Assembly: GCA_025531455.1 (NCBI GenBank)
Contig: JAMYHL010000117.1
Coordinates: 1 to 64,000 of the forward strand
Reading direction: 5' to 3'
Length of the DNA: 64,000 nt
DNA from: Apiotrichum sp. Y4204
Lineage: Eukaryota > Basidiomycota > Tremellomycetes > Trichosporonales > Trichosporonaceae
In this document: positions 37,164 to 47,694 of the stretch, piece after piece
How positions within the stretch are numbered: the stretch's first letter is position 1
Layout: each line of letters begins with the position of its first letter
Translations under genes and position numbers: made by a program
The notes under the pieces: model-generated
Database searches by the model: none
What the model saw: the letters and a program-made list of their open reading frames with translations, nothing else
Told to the model about the DNA's origin: nothing

Positions 37164-38704
37164 TCAGGTTGCAATAGTCCTGCCGGCGTCTAGCCGCCGA
37201 TACCCTTCCCAGATAGCCAGTGTGCCGACGACACACAGCGCCGCAAACACGTAGAACACGCTGCCGTCGCCCTCGTCGTCATGGCGCAGCAGGGCTTGGA
37301 GGGGGAGGAATGTTGCGCCGACGACAAAGTTGAGGGACCAGTTGAGGCCGAGGGCGACGCTGCTGGCCGCAGCGCGCGCATTGGGCGGGAGGACAGTCCC
37401 GAGCACGACCCAGGTAACCGGCCCCAGACCAATGGAGAACCAGGTCACAAAGCTCATCATCCCCACTGCTGCGAGGGCCGGAATGTCGTGGTTGATGCCT
37501 GCGGCGAGAAGGACGTGAGATGCCGCCACAGCTGCGGTAGGTCCCACGAGGAGGGTGCGCGTACCCAGCCGCTCGATTAAGAACGCCGGAAGGATGGTGC
37601 TCGGCACTTTGCTCAATACCACAAGCAGGGATACGAGCTTCGCCGACGATTTGAATACCGGAGAGAGGATGGCAGTCGTGAAGTACATGACTGGAATGAG
37701 GACTCAGTACAACACGGCGTATTTGTGGGCTCTGCGTACCTGCGCTCGCTCCACACAGCTGCTGAAACGTCTGGGTAATGAACACAATCGGCACTATTGT
37801 CAGCCGCATAAAGAGGAATTCACTTACAAGCATTCTTGACCTTGGAATCCGTACTCGTTAACAGTTCCGCGATGGTGAGCGGCTGCTGGCTCGGAAGCAA
37901 CGCGGTTTCCTCGCCTGCATCCTCATCGGTCCCATCCTCCTCGTCCTTGTCAACCTCGATCGTGCCGACAAACCGGCTCCAGACCAGTTGCACTATCCCC
38001 AGCGCGACCGATACCGCGGGTACAGCGCGCCAGAGATACGGATGGCCAAAGGGGAAGGCCAGTAGCAGACTCGCAAGGATGCCCAGCACGATCGCCAGCT
38101 GGTTCATAATCCCGAGCGCACGTTTCGCTCGTGATGGGGCGACGGCCGTAAGGGCGAGTGGAACCGTTGCCGTTGATAGGCCGCAGCCGAGACCGACGAC
38201 GAGTCTGGGGTCAGGAGGCTGATCATGGGAGAGTCCAGACGTGACGGAGGCCCAACTAAGCTTGGGACTGTAAGGTTTCGCCGTCCTTCCATCCCTACTC
38301 ACACTCACCGTGCACAAACCATCACCCAGACCACATTGCCGCACGCCAGCAGCGCTGAACCCGCAATAACGGCGGTAGCAGAGAGCCGCAATGTGCCGAC
38401 GATGCCTGCCCGGGCCATGACCGCGCGTGTGCTGAGGCTTGCCACCAGCCCACCAAGTGTAAACACGGCGACCACAATGCCAAATTGCGCATCCTGCTCG
38501 TTAGTATCCGTCATCCTCACCTCAGCCACTCGAGGAAGGACGCACAGTCATGGGCACACAGGGTGTCAAGCCCCATCGTCTTGCCGCTGGCTGGTGTGTG
38601 ATCCCGCGGCATGTCAACATGTTCTGCACCCCGTTCAGGCCGGCGATCGCCAAGCCGTGCTGCACAGCATGCAATCCGATCCAGGTAGCGCGGGCGGCTG
38701 TCAT
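37164..38704 (-). CDS. MFS transporter, sugar-porter type (YBR241C/Vps73-like)
   Basis: Exons on the minus strand: 38704-38546, 38493-38309, 38204-37828, 37793-37740, 37690-37164 (433 aa). It has the two six-helix halves of the major facilitator family. Helix 1 ends in LNGVQNMLTC, followed by CIPMTDAQFG-type sequence (here CVPMTDAQFG), GLVASLSTRAVMARAG, a loop with a highly acidic DKDEEDGTDEDAGEE run, FQQLCGASAVMYFTTAILSP and GLGPVTWVVLGTVLPP. This fits the fungal group of YBR241C/Vps73, thought to sit on the vacuole; the substrate is not known. The 3' end lies 163 bases from the permease 3' end. A perfect TACTAAC branch site supports the first intron. Somewhat shorter than usual sugar porters. 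Confidence 0.85.
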
Positions 38705-39982
38705 TTTGCCGTGCTTGTCAGTGATGGATCAGATGTAGAGATGGAAACATGTGCAGATGCTGTGGTTGCAGATTACGTCGTTGTCCAAGGTTGTGGATGT
38801 CGGTTGTGACCGACGCATGACTGAGAGGGCCCACTCCAGGCACGGATATTGCTTGCTCTTTAAAGTCGTTCGGCCGCAGTGATGCTCAACGTAAAATGAG
38901 CACACTCTGCTAGATAAAGAACAACGGTCATCGTCCTCTCGTGATTATCGAGCTCGAAGTCCTAATAATCTTATCGCCGAGAAGCCAAACGGCCAACTAC
39001 CGACCAACGCGACTAACGTTGGGGTCGGCGGTGAGGTCATAGGGCATCCAACACAGGCTCCCTCCATTCTGCCCAGTACAGAACCAAACATCGTTCCAAT
39101 TCGTGTTCCGTTTCGAGCCTCTTGGCAATGCTTACTTATCTGCTAAAGGCCCTCGTGTCGAGGCGGTGGCTGTGTTCTCACCATCATTCGGGCGGCAATC
39201 CTGCCGAAGGGTAGATGGACCATTTACAAATACTGCATCAAGGTGGGGAGTGGCGTCGCGGCTGCTGTTGTCAAGTGTCTCATCGCTTCTCCTCACGCGG
39301 GTAACACTGCCTCCACGCCTCCAGGCCGATGCTGACGCGCAGCTGATCACTGACCACTGAGACCCTCAGCTTCTTCTGCACGTTGTTACGCCGCCTCTGT
39401 CCCTACGCGACCTGTGCGAGATTCGGGGACGGACCAGTGTTCCAGGCTTTCAAGACTGCAATTCGAGCTCAGCCACCGATTGCCCACAACCGCGGCTCCA
39501 TGAAGAGAGAGCCCATATGACCATATGGAGCCACCCCAGACTGTACTGTCTTTTGGCTGGTCTCATTTATTACTCACATACCGGCTGTCTCACAGGCGCT
39601 GTGCACGCCGGGCTTGTATTTGATTTCGGCCAGGAGCTAAAGGCCTAATGGGCTGCTTCGCGCTTCGTACTTCTGGCAAGTGAAGAGTAGGACGTCTTTC
39701 CCTTTACACGAGCGGTGTTCGCTGTGTACTGTGCACAGGTTGCGTTGCAGATCAGCGGCTCAGTGGACTCGCGGATCGCGGACGCATGGTCTTTGAGAGA
39801 GGACGCCAAGAGCACGGGCCGCTCTATGCAGAAGGCCATCCAAGAGGATTGGGGTTCTCACGAGAGGAGATCCACTTACAAGCTTACAATCTGACAACTC
39901 TGATCTTGCCATCCTCTATCTTGTCCTTAGTTTCCTTGTCTCAACCACTCAGCAACTCGGATTGGCCTCTCTCCAGCTCACA
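38705..39982. other. Divergent intergenic region
   Basis: About 1.3 kb between the starts of the MFS gene (minus) and the type I membrane-protein gene (plus), so probably two promoters. No gene structure or repeat of note was seen. Confidence 0.5.
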
Positions 39983-41821
39983 ATGTGGATGACGCTCGTC
40001 CATCTGGTGTTTGCGGCCTTTGTGGCTAACCCCAATCTCGACATTCGCGTCGCAGCCCAGGACCTCAACACTGGAGAGCCGCTTGCCTTCACCCCCAACC
40101 TCTACTTCAACTGGACGTTCAAGCCCACGGACGGTGTTGTCAAGTACCATCCCTCGATCACCGAGGGGCCGAATGTTCCGTACACTTGGCAGACTTCTGG
40201 CGGCCAGCGAAGTATCGTAACGCCGGACGGGGGAATCCCTCTTCCTGCGTTCTACAACCACAGTGATGGCACGATTGACACTCCCTACCTCTACCTGCAG
40301 CTCCCAATGCGCCATTTTTGGGCGTACGGAAACGCAAACACACACGGAAAGCTAGGCCTACTCATGAAGGACGGCGTTGCCCCGATCCGAACTTCAGCTG
40401 AACCGTCGGGCGGTGTGCTCTTCAGTGCCTCGGGCGACATGGGCATGAAGCTCTCGCTTCCCATGCTGCAGATTGTATCACCAGACTCGACGCTTTATCT
40501 CAACAATTTCACAGTCGAGATGGGCGTAAAGACACAAGCGTGAGTCCTCTCTGGTCCCCGCAAGCCAAGGTGTGATTCTTGACGAAAGGCTGACCGCCAC
40601 AGTCCGTCCTTCGACCAGATGGTGGTCCGAGAAGAGTTCTTTGTCACGAATGGATCCCTCAATCCCTTCTTCACCTACGAAGGGACATGGTCGCAGACAT
40701 CCCAGGGCCAATACCAGGTTGCCGAGCTCGTGGGCAACACTCATGTTCGCGGCTACATTCCCAAAGGCACGAGCATGGTTGTTGTCCGCGGTACCTCTTC
40801 GAATATCTTCTCCGCGCCATGGATCAATGTCCAGCCCTGGCTCTACGACAACAAGACTTTGATCGGCATGTTCCCCGCGCGTTCCCCGGAGCTTGAGCTG
40901 GTCACTTACTACCTGATGGTACTCGATCCCGAGGTTGATGGACGGACCATCAACATTTACAACGACCCAAAGTCGCCACCCACCAATCTCCACAGCGTCC
41001 AGTTCTACATGCATGACTGGTGGGTGCGACAAATGACTTGATGCTCACTATGCCATTAGGTCAGAAGCGGCTGTTAATCCCAAGAAGAAGACTCCTGTCG
41101 GTGCCATCGCAGGCGGTGTTGTGAGTTCATGGCCTTATGATATGATCAACTCTCTGCTCAGAGTCGGAGCTGACGCAGTAGGCCGGTGGAGTGGCCTTGC
41201 TGGTCGGCATCGTGGTTGTGGCTCTGCTCCTCAGACGCCGGCGCAAAGCCACCACTACTGAACGTCCCGGTCTTATAGACATCGACGACGACAAGCCCAT
41301 ATTCCAGCCCGGACCGTCATCTGCGGCGCCTGTGCCGTATGTTGTTTCCCCGCAGGGAACAGGCTCTGCCGAACCAAATGTGACTATGACAACTTGGTGA
41401 GTGTTAGACCAGATCGAAGAGGGGCGCTCTTTGTGAGCGGATTGGTCTGACTCCAAACAGGCTCCCCGTTCCTCAACAAAATGAAACCAGAGGTCAGCAC
41501 GACCCCGAAGCTCCCCTCACGAAGACGATGCAGGCCGATCGGTCCGCAAGAGGCTACACTGTAACAGAGCCAACCACTCCTAGTCTCAGCACTGCAGGAC
41601 CTTCCTCGACAGGCGGACCCTCTTCAGACCCGTTGTCGGCATCAACCGCGACAAGAAAACTCGATCCGCAAGCTTCAACACCGATTCGTTCCCCGGCAGA
41701 CGTACGTGAGGAAGAGGACGCCGGTTCGATACACGATGAGCCTCAAGCCATGGAGGAGGAGGTCCTGCCTCCCGCTTACAACCCGGACTGGCAGAGCCGT
41801 CGGCAGCAGCAGCCCCAGTGA
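39983..41821 (+). CDS. Type I membrane glycoprotein with PPxY cytoplasmic tail
   Basis: Exons 39983-40539, 40603-41019, 41060-41120, 41182-41396, 41461-41821 (536 aa). The N-terminus MWMTLVHLVFAAFV is a short signal peptide. The lumenal part (to about residue 335) is predicted beta-rich with several N-glycosylation sequons (NWT, NHS, NFT, NGS, NKT). A helix around residues 338-362 (GAIAGGVVAGGVALLVGIVV) is followed by RRRRK, which stops transfer. The tail is Pro/Ser/Thr-rich and ends close to LPPAYNPDW, a PPxY motif that WW domains of Rsp5-type ubiquitin ligases bind. The family is not recognised; similar architecture is common in basidiomycete surface proteins. All introns have good signals and keep frame. 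Confidence 0.8.
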
Positions 41822-43342
41822 TCAAACTGGGAGTGTCCGTCCCAAGGATCTTTGTGATACGGGTTCAGTTTTTGGCAGAGAAAGTGATGGTACATCGCGT
41901 TCCGTAGTCATCTGTCTTTGACAGACTGTGAAGATGACGAAGTTGTCAGCGCTGATGCCAACGACCTCGGAGCAGGTTGATACCCGGGCAGGACGGAGCG
42001 CCACGTCCGCCCCAAGAAGCTTCTTGGCAGCTATTTGCATATCGCGTGGGAGCGACCTTCGGATGTCGTGGTGGTGACTATTGTGTGATTGAGAGAGAGA
42101 CATCGTGAGATCGGACCGCGCTCCGGCGCCGCCGAGGTCTCCAGCAGCAGTAGCACTCATGGTGCTCATCTTGCGTGATGGCTTCCGTGAGTATCTCGGA
42201 CCTGACATCGGAGCAAATCTGGTCACATGTGCAAGGACGTGGCGACGAGATATTCAGCAGGCACGGTCAGGTATAATGCCGATCTTCGGACGGCCGTGCG
42301 GGGTAGCGTGGTGTCTATGCTGAGCGCTGGGTAGTTCCGAGAGCCACATCTGTCGCTGGGTATCAGGCTGGATATCCAGGCCCATCATGAGGGCGTCACC
42401 TCCGTGAGATGCCGCCGGGAACCTTGATCGCACGGGCACGGGGGCACGCCAAGCGGCCAAGCGGGCTAGGAGCAAGCACATTCAGCAACGGAATGGAGGC
42501 GGGACGGCACTGCGGATCGAGAATGTGGGGATCAGTACCGTGTTTGGTTTCCAAGCCTTCTGCGCTAGTCGTTCAAGGTACAAAGTTGTTCATTAAGACC
42601 CCCCCCACCTCCGGCGCTCAGTTCCGATGCACTCATACCCTTCTGTGAGCCAGATGTGGGATACGATCACGTGAAGGCTCGGCCGAGTTGCTTCGGGGTT
42701 CACGCCTCACCCCCCGTGTGTGCCACCATACGCGCCATATCCATCCGACTGACACCGACAGGACATGGGACCGGCAAGCTGGCAAATCACGTCGCGCCGC
42801 AGAAAGGCCGGCATTCAAACGTTCACGAGTGACGTCGAAGCGGGGTTCCATCCCCCGCTCTGGGGCTGCCGGACCGGCTCTCAAGATCTCAAGAGGGGTG
42901 AGGTATGAATGGCACGGCGGCACAGCGGCACAGCGGCACGGTTGACGACCGGGGATCTCCTGTAAACTCTTGTACGCGATATCCAATGGAGAGTCGCAGA
43001 TCGCAATCATAAACTGCCAGAACCCAGCTCCGAGTGCCGGTCCAGTTTGGTTGCCGAATTGCCGGGTGGCCGAGAGTGGTGCTAGAGGCAAGGGACCGGA
43101 GGCGTGCCGACTTGCCGACGCCGTGCCGCCAACAAATGAAACGGAATCGCGGGAATAATGTGGGGCACCTCTCGCCCCGGGCCCCGCACCCCCCGTGGCC
43201 CACCCCCACAAGTCGCGCCGTCGGCAACAGCGCATTCAGCCAGTGTCCAGTTCGCCAAAGCTCCCACTGTTGCGCAGCGCTGTCGCCGACGACTAGTAGC
43301 CCAACGCTCAACATCTCTCACAGAACTTTCCCTCTCTGATAA
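41822..43342. other. Intergenic region with short tandem repeat
   Basis: About 1.5 kb. A (GGCACAGC)-type repeat of about three units is at 42910-42941. A C-run is at 42599-42608. No gene recognised. Confidence 0.5.
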
Positions 43343-43350
43343 TATAAATA
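43343..43350 (+). promoter_or_regulatory. TATA box TATAAATA
   Basis: A consensus TATA box only 29 bases upstream of the ATG at 43372, unusually close for a fungal gene. Confidence 0.6.
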
Positions 43351-43371
43351 CCCCTCTCTGGCAGCTCCGAA

Positions 43372-45310
43372 ATGGCCGACCACTCCAGCACAGACAACAT
43401 GACCAAGGACATCCAGACCAACGGCGCCAACGGCGCCTCCAACGGCGCCTCTAACGGCGCCTCTACGCCCTCGCCATTCACTTCTGCGGCATCGCAGCGC
43501 GCGCAGAACTGGTTCAACAAGTTTGAGACGTCCCTCAAGGCCAAGGACATCCCCGCCGCGGCCAACCTCTTCGCCGAGGAAAGCTACTGGCGCGACCTCG
43601 TCGCCTTCTCGTGGAACCTCGTGACTGTCGAGGGGCGTGCAGGCGTGACCGATCTCCTGGAGGAGACGCTCGAGCGCGTCCAGCCCTCGGGCTTCACGCT
43701 CACCGAGGAGGCGATGGAGGCCGACGGCGTCACTACCGCGTGGTTCAAGTACGAGACCTCGACCGGCCGCGGGTGGGGCATCATCCGCCTCCAGGGCGAC
43801 CTGGCGTGGACGCTCATCACCGCGCTCCAGGAGCTCAAGGGCTTTGAGGAGAACCGCGGTCTCCGCCGTCCCAAGGGCGCCGAGCACGGCCTCAACAAGA
43901 ACCGCGTCACCTGGCAGGAGAAGAATGACGCCGAGCGCGCCGCTCTCGGTGTTTCGACTCAGCCGTACATCGTCGTTATTGGCGGCGGACAGGGTGGCAT
44001 CGCGCTCGGCGCGCGTCTCCGCCAGCTCGGCGTCCCTGCCCTTGTCCTCGACAAGAGCGGCCGCCCGGGAGATCAGTGGCGTGGACGCTACAAGTCGCTC
44101 TGTCTTCACGACCCGGTCTGGTACGACCACATGCCGTACATCAAGTTCCCTGGTGAGTAGCTAACTGATTTTGAGGCTGAAGCTAACGCCTCCAGACAAC
44201 TGGCCGGTCTTCTCGCCCAAGGACAAGATTGCCGACTGGCTCGAGAGCTACACAAAGGTCATGGAGATTCCCTACTGGTCCTCGACCGAGGTCAAGAACG
44301 CGACCTTCAACAAGTCCACTCACAAATGGGATGTCGACGTTGTTCGTGAGGGCACGCCGATCACTCTCCACCCCACCCATCTCGTCCTTGCAACCGGCGC
44401 TTCAGGCAAGCCCAACATCCCCAAGGTTCCCGGCGCCGACATCTTCAAGGGCGAGCAGCAGCACTCGTCGCAGCACCCTGGACCGGACGCGTACAAGGGC
44501 AAGAAGGTCGTCGTCATCGGCTCGAACAACTCTGCCTTCGACATTTGCGGCGCTCTCTGGGAGAACGACGCGGACGTCACTATGGTCCAGCGGTCCTCCA
44601 CCCACATTGTCCGTTCAGACTCGCTCATGGAAATCGCCCTCAAGGACCTCTACTCCGAGCAGGCGCTTGCCAACGGCATCACCACTGAGAAGGCGGACCT
44701 CCTCTTCGCCTCCCTCCCCTACAAGATCATGCACCAGTTCCAGATCCCGATCTACAAGGCCATCGCCGAGAAGGACAAGGAGTTCTACGACAAGCTCGAG
44801 AAGGCCGGCTTCCTCCACGACTTTGGAGAGGACGGCTCCGGTCTCTTCCTCAAATACCTCCGTCGCGGGTCGGGTTACTACATTGACGTTGGAGCGGCCG
44901 ACCTGGTCGCCGACCAGAAGATCAACCTTGTCCGTGGGCAGATCGACCACCTCACCGAGGACTCGGTCGTGCTTAAAAACGGCACGACTCTCCCGGCCGA
45001 CCTCGTCGTGTACGCGACCGGCTACGGCTCGATGAGCGGATGGGCCGCGGACCTCATCTCGCAGGAGGTGTGCGACAAGGTCGGCATGGTCTGGGGTCTT
45101 GGGTCCAACACCATCCGCGACCCGGGACCGTGGGAGGGCGAGCAGCGCAACATGTGGAAGCCGACGCAGGTGGATAACCTGTGGTTCATGGGTGGAAATC
45201 TCCACCTGTCGCGCCACTACTCGCTCTACCTCTCGCTTCAGCTCAAGGCGCGTTTCGAGGGCCTCGACACGCCCGTGTACAAGCTCCAGGAGGTGCACCA
45301 CAAGGGCTAG
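43372..45310 (+). CDS. Flavin-containing monooxygenase with N-terminal NTF2-like domain
   Basis: Exons 43372-44152 and 44196-45310 (631 aa). Residues about 15-30 are an NGAS repeat encoded by ACGGCGCC units. Residues about 40-170 look like an NTF2-like fold (WFNKFETSLKAKDIPAAANLFAEESYWRDLVAF). The FAD-binding motif IGGGQGG is at 203-209, followed by a stretch with DQWRGRYKSLCLHDP as in group B flavin monooxygenases. The NADPH-binding motif GSNNSA is near 369-374, and the ATGYGS motif comes later. The chemistry would be NADPH- and oxygen-dependent oxidation (hydroxylation or Baeyer-Villiger) of an unknown small molecule. This two-domain design is frequent in fungi. One 43-nt intron interrupts it. 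The close TATA box raises the chance that Met10 (43399) is the real start. Confidence 0.92.
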
Positions 45311-46710
45311 GCCGGCTCGGCCCGAGACAGGGTAAGACAAAATATAGGTGTAAACGGAGGACGATACCTCCGACAATTGTAGACCGTTGTTCCATTCCGT
45401 GTAGTGTACAGTCATGAGATGCAGCCACCGTTTTTGTTTCACACTGGAGGCGAACAGGATATACCGGATATGCGGCACGTGTGCGGACGACGACGCTGCT
45501 CAGGATCAGGTTTGAGGCTGCGCGCTGGTCGAGGCTGTACGAGCTGGCTGTGCATGGGACAAATGTGTCCGTCCGTCTCAATACCTCGATGGCTGTCAGG
45601 GACTGCAGATGTAGTGGGGACTGCCACGAGGCAAGGGCACGCGCAGAATGGAGTAAGAAGCTGCCTCCCGAGACCGCGATCAAACGCGACACGTGTAGCA
45701 CGAGCGGTGTGCTCGCGTGCTCGACTGATCGGTGATCGCATGTTTCCCAGCTGCGGCACATGCTTCACAGAACACACAAAGTTCGCACGTTCACCTCCAA
45801 AATCTTTCATTCGAAGGCAGCGCAATCAGGAGCAGGCGTGGATTCTTGCCGCGTCCAAAGGGCCCAGGAGGGATCTGCACTGCTGGTATCTTATCGCATC
45901 ACAGATCGGCCCTTCCACCCTGTTTACTATCCCCGGCGCACTCGTGCGCGCAATTTTTCACCCGCACTCTATGCGCACTGCAAAACTTCTCCCCTCACAG
46001 CTTTGCGCACAGCAAACTTGCTTGCATGTATTTCTAAATTCCTAATCACCGCCTTTCTACCTTTGCTCCAAGTGCCACTTCACAACCTTAGATTAGGACA
46101 CTCGGGCTCCAGCGCTCCAGCGATATTAACGGAAATCAGGAACGGGGGTGCCGGTGATCGCCGCCCCTGAGCGTTCTACGCGCCCAGAAGCCGGGACACA
46201 TCTTGTCGTTTCCCTGTTCCAGCTTCTTCACTCTCTGCCAACGGCCCGCGGCCAGCTTTGCAGCTTCCCGTCTCCTGCCTTCCACGCATGAAACGCCGCA
46301 CCCCGGAACGTCGGATCTAGGTTCTGGAAGGTTTTGTGTGTCCCCTCTTCCCGGATCCAGACCTGCACTGCGCCCCCTGCGCCCACTGCGCCCAGGGGAA
46401 ACGATACGCACGGACCCTGCCTGCCACCGCCTGCCATCGCCGGCCACCGCAGTCACACCGCCTCATCTGGTAGGCGACCGAAGTAATGAAGTAATTTAGT
46501 TAATCCTTCTCCACCCACTCGTCTCGGACACCGAACGCGCAACTCAATTTACTCCTGGCCTCCTGGTCGTTTTAATCGCGCGTCCGCGTGACGTGGCTGG
46601 TGAAGACCATGGGGACGGGGAGCGGTCGAGTGACCTTGACGGGACCGCACGCGACACTGCGTCCGCCATGGGTGGCAAGTGGAGACACTCCACCACCCCA
46701 ATGGCCACAA
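45311..46710. other. Intergenic region
   Basis: About 1.4 kb. Open frames up to 213 codons exist on the plus strand but lack protein-like composition or splice support. Confidence 0.45.
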
Positions 46711-46718
46711 TATAATAA
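46711..46718 (+). promoter_or_regulatory. TATA box TATAATAA
   Basis: Lies 70 bases upstream of the ATG at 46781, a normal distance for a fungal gene. Confidence 0.5.
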
Positions 46719-46780
46719 TCCCAGACATACATCTTCTCAATCTCAACTGATCCCAACTCACAAGTCACTACTGTACCATC

Positions 46781-47455
46781 ATGATTTCGCGCGTCGCCCC
46801 CACACTCCTTTCCACTGCCCGTGCTGCCGCCCGCCCATCGCCTTCGATGGCGGCACGCACGCTCGCCACCGTCGCGCCGACAGTACCCACCCTGCGTATC
46901 CGCCGCGCCGAGCCAGGCGACTACCCCGCCATCTCGCAGCTCATCCACGCGAACCGCGGACTCGACGCCGCACCGCGAGAGCTGGCCGAGAAAGGCTTTG
47001 TCAAGGGCGCGTGGCCTGTCGACAAGCTCGCACAGCTCGACGGCGCGCCGGGCTTCTTCCTCGCTGAGATTGGCGAGTCAGCCACCGGCGCAGCACCCAG
47101 CGAGTGGCGGCTCGCTGGCGCCGCACTCTCCACTGCCCCCGGTGCCGACGCCCGCGGACCCGCCGGCGCTACACATGCCCTCGCTGCGCCAAAGTTCGGC
47201 GATGAGTACTACCTCTACGGCCCCGTCGTTGTGGATTCCAAGTTCCGCCAGCACGGCGTGCTGCGCAAGCTCAACGACGCCGTGTTTGCCGCCACCCGCG
47301 ACTCGTACTCGACCGCCGTCGCATTCATCGAGGACATGAACCACGTCTCCCGTGTCGTGCATGAGCGCCTCGGCTGGCGCGCATGGGACGGCTTCGAGGT
47401 CGACCAGATGCGGTATAGGGTCTTCTACCACCCCACCACCACCGCCACCGCATAG
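46781..47455 (+). CDS. GNAT-family N-acetyltransferase, probably mitochondrial
   Basis: A single exon of 224 aa. Residues 1-30 (MISRVAPTLLSTARAAARPS and on) are rich in Arg, Ala and Ser and lack acidic residues, as in mitochondrial presequences. From residue 36 the GNAT fold begins: LRIRRAEPGDYPAISQLI, later GDEYYLYGPVVVDSKFRQHGVLRKL, which is the acetyl-CoA-binding beta4/alpha3 region with R/QxxGxL, and then VHERLGWRAWDGF near the end. The acetyl acceptor is unknown. A second in-frame ATG (Met23, about 46847) could give a form without most of the leader. A TATA box is 70 bases upstream. No introns, unlike most neighbours. Confidence 0.85.
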   Translation: MISRVAPTLLSTARAAARPSPSMAARTLATVAPTVPTLRIRRAEPGDYPAISQLIHANRGLDAAPRELAEKGFVKGAWPVDKLAQLDGAPGFFLAEIGESATGAAPSEWRLAGAALSTAPGADARGPAGATHALAAPKFGDEYYLYGPVVVDSKFRQHGVLRKLNDAVFAATRDSYSTAVAFIEDMNHVSRVVHERLGWRAWDGFEVDQMRYRVFYHPTTTATA

Positions 47456-47694
47456 ACATTTGTTGTACCCACACTTGCCCTTGTTGTAGTCTAAACCAAT
47501 ATGCATTGCCCACATTCACATTACATTTCAGGCCATGTTGGCTGACGTTGCCCGTTGGAGCAGGCTGACGTTGTCAGATTATGGATGGCTGACGTGACCG
47601 CGGGGGCTTATCGCCACTAGATCGTCACTATCGAGGTTGCTCTTTAATCGATATCTAATCTACGATTTGCCAAACACCCACTATAACCCCAACC

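Noticed and set aside
42899..42945. GGCACAGC repeat considered as a CRISPR-like array
   Set aside because: Only about three adjoining eight-base units, with no spacers; an ordinary short tandem repeat in a fungal intergenic region.
44615..45478. 287-codon minus-strand frame
   Set aside because: Antisense of the flavin monooxygenase second exon.
45404..46045. 213-codon plus-strand frame
   Set aside because: Composition is Cys/Arg/Ser-rich without codon bias like the neighbours, and there are no motifs or splice signals to support it.
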